Positions 16,401-20,313 of a stretch of DNA of 20,313 nucleotides are shown here, piece by piece; position 1 is the stretch's first letter, and each line of letters begins with the position of its first letter. The notes under the pieces were generated by a model. The model saw only the letters and a program-made list of their open reading frames with translations. It was not told where the DNA came from and searched no databases. Location of the stretch: contig JAQUZU010000026.1 of NCBI GenBank assembly GCA_028691175.1, positions 1 to 20,313 of the forward strand, read 5' to 3'. The translations under genes were made by a program, and so were the position numbers. Source of the DNA: Candidatus Kapaibacterium sp. GTDB taxonomy: Bacteria; Bacteroidota; Ignavibacteria; Kapaibacteriales; UBA2268.

Positions 16401-19084
16401 TTACCCTTGGAAGCGAAAAACAATTTGAACTGACCTTGCAGTTCCTTGCTTCAGACATCGTAGGCGGAGCAAGCGGGTTAAGTATGGAGCAATTGGTTTA
16501 TAATCCGGCACTTGAAACATTGCCCGAAGGCACGCAAGGAAATTGGACTGCGTTAGAAACTCCGGAAAGAACAAACACTGTTTCGAGATCAATACAAAAT
16601 AGCCGCTGGGGCGATTTTACGCTCGGCGAGCTGTCCGGTACTGCGTACTATAGCGTAGCAGACGGAGATTGGAACAATCCTGGTACTTGGTCTAAAGCAA
16701 ACTATCGCGGTACTCCGGAGACGAGCGATTGGCCGAACAGCACGACGGATAAAGTATATATCGGAGACGGAAAAAAGGTTACTTTGCCGGAGAATTTACA
16801 TCCGAATGTACGTAGTGTAGTAGTTGAGAAATATGACGAAAACCCCGGATATTTACAAATAAACGGCAGTCTCGGATATTTAACGGGTAATTCATTTACT
16901 CTTAATGACGACTGCACGCTCGGAATCCAGCATATTAACGGTATTGCGCAGGCGGACGAAACTTCTACAGGTGCGATTACTACGCAAACGCGTATCTATG
17001 GTGTAAGTAGATATATTTACAATCTCGAAGCAACTAACGGAAACGGATCGCAAGTAACCGGTAAAGGGTTGCCAAATACTGTAAAAACTCTTATTCTCGA
17101 TAATCCGTCAACTAATGCACATAAACTGTTTCTATATAGAGATGATGATAATACTCCACTGACGGTTAATGATACCCTGAAAATTAATCAGGGCATTCTG
17201 AATACGTCTTCAAGAAATGTTACTATAAAAAATGTACTCGTAGTCGACAGCGTTGCAAATTCTAATGACGGTACTATCGAGCCGACAACATCGAGGTTCG
17301 TTTTTACTTCCGGCTCTAACGGCAATTGTAATTATTTGCGTATTGCGAATCGCAAGGGGATTCAACTTTATGATGCAGAATTACGTAATTCGGTCGAGGC
17401 GTTTATTCCGGACGAAAATTATCCGGTTTCAGACCGTGCGGGCGTATATGTGGCAAATAATTTGAGATTTGCCGGCGATGAATCCGGCGAAGTACATTTT
17501 GTACTTGGCAAAGACACTCGCCTGACGGTACAAAATTCGGCAGATGATGCAATCGAAGGATACGAAAACAAAAAATTTATTCTGACGTCCCGAAATTCCG
17601 GTATGCTGATTCGCAAGGTTGATCCGGGAAATAATTATATCTTCCCGGTCGGCTCAAGTGAAGACGGGACAAATTATTACGCTCCGGCAGAATTTTTGAC
17701 TGCAAACTTCGGCACAAGCGGATTTATAGGCCTTCGTACATCTTGGGGAAGCAATACAGGCGAGTTCGCAGGCGGACATATCGGGCTAATGTCGAGCGTG
17801 CCTAATCCTCAATATTTTAAACGATATTGGACTGTTGACAGCGTTTCGGCGCAAATAGGCGGGCAGTTCAAGTTCTACTATAATGATGTTGATCTGGCAA
17901 ATAGCACAAGCACAGAGCAAATCGACAGAATTGCTCGTTGGAATCCTACTTTTGAAAGAACTCCGGGCGCTTGGGAAGCAATAGGTGAAAATATTACCCT
18001 GAATACTACCGAGCATAGCGTAGTTACTCCTATCGGCTTGACCTATGAAGAACTTACCGGAGATTGGATTATGGCAAATCATTCGCTTTTCCGCAGAATT
18101 TTCTATTCTCTGAAAGATGGTTATTGGAATTCTGATCAATCATGGACTTTCAATAATACACACAGTGGAAATATTGCCGGACCCGGATTATTCCCGAATG
18201 CGGCACAGGATTCTGTAGTTATTGGTGGGCAGGATGCGATTACTTTGAATATTGACAAACCATTTACTATAAACACGGGAGTCGGAATTCAGCTCGGTAC
18301 GAGTGCTGAAAATTATGGTACTCTGAAAATTAGCGGAAGTAATGTTTTGAATGGCGACATCTTTGTGATGAATGAAAATTCCACATTGCAAATCGGCTCG
18401 CCCGATGGTATTAACACAATTGCAACTGACGCAGGAAGTATTCAGACGAAGTATATACGTCAATTTGATATCGGCGGAAACTATGTCTATGACGGTTCAG
18501 AAAATCAAGTAATAGGTGAGGCACTGCCGACTACCGTTAAAAATTTGACTATAGCAAATATAGGCACCGAAGGGAGCAACACTGTGCTATTTGATCGTAC
18601 AATCAACGTGAGTGGTGATTTCTCTATTCAAAGCGGCAAAGCGGATCTGCAAGCAAATACAATTACTGCTATCGGCTTAACCTCGAAGGTCGCGATAGCA
18701 GACGATGCTTATCTCCGAATCGGAGGCTCAAACAATATGGACGACGCACTTGCCGATTTCAAAGATTTCTCAGGTGTTACCGCCGGATCGTATATCGAAT
18801 TCTATGGAGACGGGCAGGATCCGTCGATAGTTTCGGACTTGTTCTACAACTACAGCAACAAGACCGGCATCGGATACGGAAACCTTATGGTCTCCAACGG
18901 ACAAAACCAGAGTATCAGTCGCCGAATCCTTGTCCGAGGCAATCTCTATACAAGAGTCTTGGACGTACTAACCCCTACGAAACTAACCATCGATGCGGTT
19001 AATTCGCTCGAGGTACGCGGAAGTATCTTAAATAACAATGCAGAAATATACAATAATGAGGGCGTAATCGAAATAGGAGAATAA
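5426..19084 (+). CDS. Giant secreted multidomain repeat protein (G8-like / beta-helix / GEVED), 4552 aa
   Basis: Probably a very large extracellular adhesin or surface fibre. The start is GTG at 5426, which gives a clean signal peptide (MKKRINILTKLWLFVLFAIA, cleavage near GTSAQ, residues 24-28). There is no strong ribosome binding site and only 6 bp separate it from the preceding stop, so translational coupling is likely. The rest is Asn/Thr/Gly-rich beta structure. Six composite units each contain a 'YYS..dGdWn.p.TWS...D.V.IG.gk.VTL' segment (G8-like; starts near residues 662, 1383, 1895, 3008, 3739, 4224), a beta-helix with 'FYNLTL'-type rungs, and a beta-sandwich marked by 'FPVG..YYxP' and 'RYW' (starts near 520, 1231, 1697, 2862, 3582, 4072). 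Three GEVED-type domains interrupt unit 3 (about 2033-2216, 2419-2629, 2656-2822). The protein ends within the last helix (EGVIEIGE) without a recognisable type IX secretion sorting domain. The frame is uninterrupted over 13.6 kb, arguing for selection. The family resemblance is clear; the function is inferred. Confidence 0.9.
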   Translation: MKKRINILTKLWLFVLFAIAGTVGTSAQNSLFNIGNSAKMKFSRGAVARINGDYTVAENATVTQNGTITLTGNLTNNGTQVATEGGWIFIGDAISLISGSGSTQFYRVFVNKSNKTDEVQLNLVPSGSNGFLVLLNGTFHINGTSVYSHPIFVSSSGRIEIPGTAGFWLENENVIITSSNADMLLAGLLKIDAGILNIGSEVGHALRYNGDATTTGELQIAGGELNIAGGLFANESGKNLDFMQTGGELNIATAGELTSEVFALAENDKMTATGGEIVLKNTSSVYAEYYVAVTDENANISAGHTLKIDAATTSANATFDINTTAAVGNLLMTGTNNPIVKIGGRDLTAMGDVTVAGSGIGLFNQNGFDVKVGGNWNHNIATNSGLAQSNKSIVFFGSGAQAINTTVPDLKPEFSRLMLDKDAGTVVLNADISITSSLRLIGGAGKHSLLDLNDNNITLLPAANVYAAIEETGANTFLSLFDNTHFITNTGISLDTTKGRLVKMIASDDNVTNLDKIYMFPVGGGEIYSPLQLTLKANRFSFTPSQARNISIKVVPQEHPSVEVTGRALQRYWNIGTNNIAMSPGGGTVQIWYSSTIASGSEGYYHVLLFAPSYNNPDGYWHIDPGVNSDVVDFNLKTFYSQENNCINGDWTAGEPSVASAVYYSRKDGYYDDPNTWSKINYGGAASQTIPNKRSDKVKIRGHKVTIRKTNELGNPVTAPSPASLIAVESAADIYSASGQLFIEDETAVTGDTFRLQSGATLGIGSASGITTYPTEFGNVQTTVRIFAEGANYTYTGNVSPQLVGNAVPINVGKFSVEKAANTSLYLGKNVTVSTGLHIEEGSLDLGAYEINGYTPGRTLTMNGGELIIRSASFPQNYAPPTFTAGRVTFSGDGNLTIPSSLSSPIAVLQYNDLKIESTARSGNITFAAGGEIVINGDLDISQMNFANNTYSFFTDGSTVKFAGNENQVISFLPQSPSDASCYLNYYNLVVAGNGNKTIAANLVNANLTILNNLTIQGVATFVANGVDIDLYGNWTNNGGIFHGTTGEKVNFISEVPALATNIKSDNIANNTFADINISGAGIVNLLDDIKINGNINIASGVTLRANSAAIELGGNWVNNGGTFEYGNSEVKFVNTDAAANQAISKTSGNEEFYNLTLVNGNNSVNAFGIGASTDGMIIHNELNLSGGILRLHNASDYRFVEVNGEVNLTSGFVDGELRKNIATGVMEEIYEVGCGNYYNPVTLTFNGTGGTTGMLGVMADEITATSSPIASNGIMITPANCPLDPLGNVAMQYVISKPANSTFTLGEDRNYNARLVYTQNQVRNSSNPSVYNIAVYSDGAWIAPFSYNGSAPVMGERGNYYAEITGLKDLGAAILGPPGMMTYYTRENGAWNVAANWSNQMYGGTAATSYPTGTFRAFIGNGNTITLEENVVVTGQVIIDTLGTLKTNNHNLTGTGTFSMLAGATLDVTDANGITTSGATGNIQTTTRNYNFENHNKSSFIYSGSVAQNTGNGLPTEFAALTINKSAADQTVTINAGHNISINDSLYILKGNLNAGSSDDIYMYGNINQTADGTFIPAARKVFLRGESPVLLTSGSDAKTLDFYDLEIYKEYLSGNIILEQNTNLNIAHNLKFTDGNKAIIDATKYSTPSNTLYVGFGENATAVVGAGYISTNYSGGWIYGEVQKYAAIGETDLTFETGTDTYYSPYGLRLAANAGANGTAGVIAARAIAGDHPQLATIPATTYPINPERNLSVYWRLTKPAGSAFERGERSADYTVRFKIPEQQVKLDCFACADLAFYRGGTGAGSWEGMEHNTVYGNAGTMDTCTDTRSTSNGFPRYTFEGDSCSVPSQMAYIKVPGVAATYAFGADPLDDGSMRLGDFVAGDRNNAILQHYTFYSINDGDWSDPNTWSTVSYESTENAAVAQYEAGTDPYIRPFPARRYDNVYIGNGKKVTLDIDVGSNEYSPTAMFGPSCVVENTGILDFGTQVFRGNQFQARAGSTLIIGSNDGINNSNIDNFKGNVQLSYYSIAPVFSDSIKVIYKPTGVTSNGMSRRLIDRNSLNYYIRKVSVKQNGTEIFSNQTDNRYLSGSYGNLRTTKKITLEAGETYTIEITPSTNGGWRYYNAWIDYGFNNNGWVELVSSDVRSNSNNTVEVATFTVPASIPQGSTTIRFGISNESLKNDTRINGQIDTVTLSQVTRSGVGEYEDYTVFIKRNNFKAEQTPGTGLPDVVKSLEVMSENLGSSNSTFTLDKDITVIDEVKVTSGTFIHAKQANLNLYGNFVVDTLDGYNADIYSENEYKLYKPYNVLGGVLNLIGSQDQNLSGQQAITLNKLNINKPGGNVLAKTDLAIGNDITFTSNTKLIPDDDVEITFGGFVVPKTPDGVDFSASRMIAMPGDSLTTAVVSKDMIAKKSDYTNASGIPYYTANRINAEGNVPRIKLVTLRSRINNNPGDTVYKFLANKNAPSGTYQNPENTSTGFQDFTDLENPGIPGDTPETHFPIGPGDYYLELTINGVNGGTTYVYGFCYIDNNWDDFGISDMVGENNLNVMGPGGADGSVPNNSILRIPFTISDTLYNGPVRMRVKTAHNSKRPEPRHNETYLDGIYRRPTGGEIEDYILNITGCRDLPVQDPNSKNALVLDTVYIADTVVTAVDPTFDMVTTNTINTNNYHINSVTYNDVVYNINYNGMGGWNNPNTKLYKFPDTLTVVAGSSNLFEFRLHQSSSYYCMAWADFVHKGYFLNNYDDRMIVGRYNRLNSQTNNITMNIAIPDTAFNGITRMRVKLQQGTGFDNYMYRPNNFPHNNSKSGQIMDFNVRVIGGRDPYSQTYLENNTIDPDKIYSYEVKKRMRVDSYEVAPKVDEVKFPIGTGDDYNPAEFTLKQKTLDPNNAKLSVKLVKGKHSNRLDENILNKYWQVSTTGITIPDKNEITDAENKPVYKFYYDAKDINGNISEYKPGRYIKGVEPQKGSWEIDLGENPTSTSSQITITNENGINGDWTAGYPEAFFKGRIFYSIKNGNWNDKTSWSTHADLKHTGPPSSYFPGQLYSADTVNLDGHKIVYSDSLHVILDSLRIGGTNDIASIGELTFGTTKPELNAGDINKSIEMRSLFLDDDGGKVYSEGTNINDTLMIHKLLRNESTAGGMDLASSNNRINLKFGADMNAYINGEGAWSSIADVIVNKTRGLTDTLLINSATFLTKTNDNAQPFVFRPLSGIITNNRVGTDLYLGSADQDVDMQVNSGINVERGRTLTRGNLSTNTNSVINIKHKADDNDNNIVELIVGDGPNENLYYRTGSQIDVEDGNLKIAAAFARKQSNSTVKLNIEEKGKISVNTVGNNQTNVIGFDVSNSASEFSMSGGRIVIASANANSDADFRLNALDGNGMTGGTIQSGDTALTAANTRIKMGGTTPLYNVHFANDPAHEVQTDIAEQTVTIKNNWTIDAGHKFDLNGNTVNLGGNLTNFGDFRGYPTATTTNPWKIVLNGSGTQTIFNQTGSALSLYNLTLNKPTGRVVLSDEGNSSLIIKNTLEFSTNNNSVICMKGDDSRYVMLLPDAYSNASQILRNGNGHVAGLLYRRIEDNTASNLFSVGSADLVAGNENNVNNTDASLYRPVTLKLSDAGNTVGLIRVRFIDELHPQADDNIEPNRRLLKYWTVRPAETDGFTLGSEKQFELTLQFLASDIVGGASGLSMEQLVYNPALETLPEGTQGNWTALETPERTNTVSRSIQNSRWGDFTLGELSGTAYYSVADGDWNNPGTWSKANYRGTPETSDWPNSTTDKVYIGDGKKVTLPENLHPNVRSVVVEKYDENPGYLQINGSLGYLTGNSFTLNDDCTLGIQHINGIAQADETSTGAITTQTRIYGVSRYIYNLEATNGNGSQVTGKGLPNTVKTLILDNPSTNAHKLFLYRDDDNTPLTVNDTLKINQGILNTSSRNVTIKNVLVVDSVANSNDGTIEPTTSRFVFTSGSNGNCNYLRIANRKGIQLYDAELRNSVEAFIPDENYPVSDRAGVYVANNLRFAGDESGEVHFVLGKDTRLTVQNSADDAIEGYENKKFILTSRNSGMLIRKVDPGNNYIFPVGSSEDGTNYYAPAEFLTANFGTSGFIGLRTSWGSNTGEFAGGHIGLMSSVPNPQYFKRYWTVDSVSAQIGGQFKFYYNDVDLANSTSTEQIDRIARWNPTFERTPGAWEAIGENITLNTTEHSVVTPIGLTYEELTGDWIMANHSLFRRIFYSLKDGYWNSDQSWTFNNTHSGNIAGPGLFPNAAQDSVVIGGQDAITLNIDKPFTINTGVGIQLGTSAENYGTLKISGSNVLNGDIFVMNENSTLQIGSPDGINTIATDAGSIQTKYIRQFDIGGNYVYDGSENQVIGEALPTTVKNLTIANIGTEGSNTVLFDRTINVSGDFSIQSGKADLQANTITAIGLTSKVAIADDAYLRIGGSNNMDDALADFKDFSGVTAGSYIEFYGDGQDPSIVSDLFYNYSNKTGIGYGNLMVSNGQNQSISRRILVRGNLYTRVLDVLTPTKLTIDAVNSLEVRGSILNNNAEIYNNEGVIEIGE
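7409..9571 (+). repeat. Composite repeat unit 1 of the giant protein
   Basis: Opens with the G8-like segment at 7409-7550 (VYYSRKDGYYDDPNTWS ... KVKIRGHKVTI). An 'ATLGIGSASGI ... GNVQTTVRIF ... GNAVPINVGKF' stretch follows, with 81 bases between the GNVQ glycine (7757) and the GNAVP glycine (7838). The long beta-helix has rungs such as NWTNNGGIFHGTTGEKVNF and NWVNNGGTFEYGNSEVKFVN. It closes with the second sandwich from about 9116 (YEVGCGNYYNPVTLTF). Confidence 0.7.
9572..11104 (+). repeat. Composite repeat unit 2 of the giant protein
   Basis: The G8-like segment is at 9572-9721 (TYYTRENGAWNVAANWS ... FIGNGNTITL). The IQT-GLP stretch has GNIQ at 9869 and GNGLP at 9959, 90 bases apart. A short helix and the third sandwich (FETGTDTYYSPYGL, about 10515) follow. 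The sandwich contains the four cysteines at residues 1791, 1794, 1827 and 1847, an unusual cluster in an otherwise cysteine-poor protein. Confidence 0.7.
11522..12073 (+). other. GEVED domain 1 inside the giant protein
   Basis: Residues about 2033-2216. Shows the GEVED arrangement: a start with IRKVSVKQNGTEIFSN, the internal AGETYTIEITPSTNGG, then YNAWIDYGFNNNGWVEL (the 'aWIDyn.Dg.w' element), a VPASIPQGSTTIRFGIS strand, and the name-giving close GEYEDYTVFI (GEYEDY at 2204-2209). The domain is common in secreted Bacteroidota proteins and its ligand is unknown. It interrupts the helix of unit 3. Confidence 0.8.
12680..13310 (+). other. GEVED domain 2 inside the giant protein
   Basis: Residues about 2419-2629. 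Landmarks are RIKLVTLRSRINNNPGD, GPGDYYLELTINGVNGGTTY, the aromatic YGFCYIDNNWDDFGISD element, a RIPFTISDTLYNGPVRMRVK strand and the closing GGEIEDYILNITG (GGEIEDY at 2611-2617). This is a clear GEVED match. A beta-helical stretch (about 12080-12670) separates it from domain 1, so the two are not simple tandem neighbours. Confidence 0.78.
13391..13893 (+). other. Degenerate GEVED-like domain 3 inside the giant protein
   Basis: Residues about 2656-2822. It follows the same plan as domain 2: HINSVTYNDVVYNINYNG, AGSSNLFEFRLHQSSSYY, CMAWADFVHKGYFLNNYDD, IPDTAFNGITRMRVKLQQG and the close SGQIMDFNVRVIG (2807-2819), where the usual G-E-x-E-D-Y has decayed to GQIMDF. Probably a diverged tandem copy of domain 2. 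Confidence 0.65.
14447..16639 (+). repeat. Composite repeat unit 4 of the giant protein
   Basis: The G8-like segment is at 14447-14602 (RIFYSIKNGNWNDKTSWS ... TVNLDGHKIVY). This unit lacks the recognisable IQT-GLP stretch found in units 1, 2, 3, 5 and 6; its helix goes instead through LFLDDDGGKVYSEG and GEGAWSSIADVIVNKTRG. It closes with the fifth sandwich (LFSVGSADLVAG, about 16170, then LLKYWTVRPAETDG and WGDFTLGELSG). Confidence 0.68.
16640..18094 (+). repeat. Composite repeat unit 5 of the giant protein
   Basis: The G8-like segment is at 16640-16790 (TAYYSVADGDWNNPGTWS ... VYIGDGKKVTLPENL). The IQT-GLP stretch has GAITTQTRIY at 16970 and GKGLPNTVKTL at 17060, 90 bases apart. The sixth sandwich starts about 17640 (IFPVGSSEDGTNYYAPAEF, then YFKRYWTVDSVSA) and ends in LTGDWIMANHSLF. 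Confidence 0.7.
18095..19084 (+). repeat. Composite repeat unit 6 of the giant protein, lacking its closing sandwich
   Basis: The G8-like segment is at 18095-18253 (RIFYSLKDGYWNSDQSWT ... VVIGGQDAITLNI), with GSIQTKYIRQF at 18434 and GEALPTTVKNL at 18515 (81 bases apart). The helix runs on to SNGQNQSISRRILVRGNL and ends at EGVIEIGE followed by TAA. No seventh PVG-RYW sandwich and no C-terminal sorting domain follow, so the unit is incomplete compared with the other five. Confidence 0.68.
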
Positions 19085-19099
19085 AATATGAATAAAAAA

Positions 19100-19115
19100 T
19101 ACGTAGTTATACGTA
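19100..19115. promoter_or_regulatory. Paired palindromic operator TACGTA-N4-TACGTA, copy 2
   Basis: TACGTA at 19100-19105 and 19110-19115, separated by GTTA, with the same 10-bp centre spacing as copy 1 at 3179. Flanking bases make the outer arms symmetrical (AATACGTA ... TACGTATT). It ends 23 bp before the -7 element and immediately upstream of a TTG that fits the -33 position. Confidence 0.72.
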
Positions 19116-19146
19116 TTGATAAATAACTTGCAATGCCGTAATTTTG
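19116..19146 (+). promoter_or_regulatory. Bacteroidota-type promoter for the downstream beta-helix surface protein
   Basis: TTG at 19116-19118 (-33), a 20-bp spacer, and TAATTTTG at 19139-19146 (a perfect TAnnTTTG -7). The 12 bases CGTAATTTTGTA around the -7 element are identical to those at 3215-3226. Transcription would start near 19152, giving a leader of about 55 bases. AAGG, ending about four bases before the ATG at 19207, can act as ribosome binding site. Confidence 0.75.
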
Positions 19147-19206
19147 TATTAATAATGCAAATAAAATCGACAAAAATACAATTAATCACAATATACATAA
19201 GGTTTT

Positions 19207-20313
19207 ATGATGAAAAGTAAATTATCAAAGAAAATTATGCTGGGTACTTTAGCCCTGGCATTTGTGGGAATTTCTGCCATTGATGCAGACGCTCAGACAT
19301 TCACTAATACCGGTGCCGGCGTTTATAACGCTACTTGCGGTGCGAAGTTGAGACTGAAATCTAGCACTACTACTTCACCTGCAGTTCAGGCGGACTTTAC
19401 TTCTACAACTCAAGGTGTAGCCGGTAACCCTATTCCGGGTATCGTAGAGTGGGCAGGAAGTACCGGTACACAGAATGTGACAGCACACTATTACACTTTG
19501 CTTCTGCTTAGCGGATCAAGTACAAAAACAGTAGCAGACGGCGTACACATTGTACCGACCGGTTGTGCAACTATGTATGAAAACGGAACAACCGGTGGTG
19601 ATTACGCTTACGTAGTAGTAGATGGATCGGGTACAGTAACGGATAATCAGATTATTTTCGATGGAACTACAACACTCCAGCCGACAAATGGAAGCAACGC
19701 TGAATACGAAGATATTGTTATAAATGAGCCGATTAATATTGAGGGTGGTAGTACTACAACAACTGTAAAGAAGATAACCGGCGATAGTAATGGCGATGTT
19801 GCAATTCCGGACGGCGGTAATTTGTCTCTCACCGGTACAGACTCTGATCTTGACGGAAGTATTACAATTGCTACAGGCGGTACTTTAACGCTTGGAAGCG
19901 GTTCAGACTTAACTTTGAGTGGTACCGGCAACACCAACAGCGGTACAATTAATGCTGATTGTGGTTCTACAATTACTTATGATGGTGCTGCACAAAACAT
20001 TATGGCTGCGGCTGATGCAAACACAACCGGAAAAGGTCAATACGGAAAATTGATACTTAGCGGTTCAAGTCCGAAGGCAGCCGGTAATATCGACGTATGT
20101 AACGACTTTACTTTGAATGGTGATAACAATACGTTAGCAATGGGAACCGGAACCGATGCATACACTCTTACTATGCTGAATAGTGCTCAGGCTCAATCCG
20201 GTGGAACTGCAGCTGTTGTAACTTACGGCGATGGTGCTGAGGTTGTAGGTCAGATGGCGTGGAATAACATGGGAACTACCGAAAGAACATTCAACAATGC
20301 AAATACTAAGGTA
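19207..20313 (+). CDS. Secreted beta-helix-like surface protein, 3' end outside window
   Basis: The frame is open from ATG 19207 to the last base, 369 codons, with no stop, so the gene continues beyond the window. Residues 1-29 are a signal peptide (MMKSKLSKK, then LGTLALAFVGISA, probable cleavage after ADA before QTF). The mature part is rich in Thr, Gly, Ser and Asn, with beta-helix style rungs: GSITIATGGTLTLGSGSDLT, GTINADCGSTITYDGAAQNI, then YGKLILSGSSPKAAGNI. The 'AQNI...YGKLILSG' pattern resembles the 'Q.I...FYNLTL' rungs of the giant protein, but no G8-like or GEVED domain appears in the visible part. Its promoter shares the paired TACGTA site with the tail-collar/giant pair. Codons for Gly, Ala and Thr often end in T (GGT, GCT, ACT), somewhat unlike the giant gene, which may reflect high expression. 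Function is not recognised beyond a probable surface role. Confidence 0.85.
   Translation, partial: MMKSKLSKKIMLGTLALAFVGISAIDADAQTFTNTGAGVYNATCGAKLRLKSSTTTSPAVQADFTSTTQGVAGNPIPGIVEWAGSTGTQNVTAHYYTLLLLSGSSTKTVADGVHIVPTGCATMYENGTTGGDYAYVVVDGSGTVTDNQIIFDGTTTLQPTNGSNAEYEDIVINEPINIEGGSTTTTVKKITGDSNGDVAIPDGGNLSLTGTDSDLDGSITIATGGTLTLGSGSDLTLSGTGNTNSGTINADCGSTITYDGAAQNIMAAADANTTGKGQYGKLILSGSSPKAAGNIDVCNDFTLNGDNNTLAMGTGTDAYTLTMLNSAQAQSGGTAAVVTYGDGAEVVGQMAWNNMGTTERTFNNANTKV

Noticed and set aside
17378..17391. Perfect 14-bp palindrome GAATTACGTAATTC
   Set aside because: It is inside the giant gene, has no second TACGTA at 10-bp spacing and no promoter element next to it; probably chance. Single TACGTA hexamers also occur in coding DNA at 3062, 3643 and 4291.
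6983..18094. Duplication of a three-unit super-repeat, from the alternating sandwich spacings (711, 466, 1165, 720, 490 residues)
   Set aside because: The closing motifs do not support it: units ending in GDWTAG or GDW (sandwiches 1, 4, 6) and those ending in GDF-x-x-G (3, 5) do not pair in the order such a duplication requires.
19088..19126. 12-codon frame starting ATGAATAAAAAATACG
   Set aside because: It overlaps the paired TACGTA operator and the -33 position, has no ribosome binding site of its own and would produce a random lysine-rich peptide; the sequence is better explained as regulatory DNA.

Overview
The window looks like a chromosomal piece of an AT-rich Gram-negative bacterium of the Bacteroidota or a related FCB lineage. 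The grounds are lipid A and LPS core genes, a DUF1573 lipoprotein-like gene, GEVED domains, Bacteroidota-style surface proteins (a 'VGIGT' N-terminus followed by a tail-collar domain, and G8-like/beta-helix repeats), and two promoters with the TAnnTTTG -7 element typical of that phylum. No rRNA, tRNA, CRISPR array, transposase or phage structural gene is visible.

Layout. (1) 1-1728, plus strand: the 3' part of an LpxL/HtrB-type lipid A acyltransferase gene and a WaaF-like heptosyltransferase gene, 1 bp apart; this is an envelope LPS operon. (2) 1732-2430, minus strand: an exported DUF1573 protein, convergent with waaF with only 3 bp between the stop codons. (3) 2509-3162, plus strand: an orphan NarL/LuxR-type response regulator, divergent from the DUF1573 gene. 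(4) 3245-5419: a secreted tail-collar protein, followed after 6 bp by (5) 5426-19084, a 4552-residue secreted repeat protein starting at GTG. (6) 19207 to the window end: the 5' part of another secreted, T/G/S-rich beta-helix-like protein. The last gene runs off the window and so has no stop codon here.

How the parts may work together. The most notable signal is regulatory. The intergenic regions before gene 4 and before gene 6, about 16 kb apart, share the same architecture: TACGTA-N4-TACGTA, then 22 or 23 bp, then CGTAATTTTGTA containing a perfect TAATTTTG -7 element. I read this as a two-promoter surface-protein regulon, probably activator dependent. The response regulator encoded directly upstream is the best local candidate to bind the paired sites, because 6-4-6 inverted sites are a known mode for this family (ComA-like). 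That link is inference.

The giant protein consists of six repeated composite units (G8-like entry segment, beta-helix, then a 'PVG...RYW...GDWTAG' beta-sandwich). Unit 3 has been enlarged by three GEVED-type domains, one of them placed precisely inside an otherwise constant segment. The protein stops in the middle of unit 6, without a closing sandwich and without a recognisable type IX secretion C-terminal domain.
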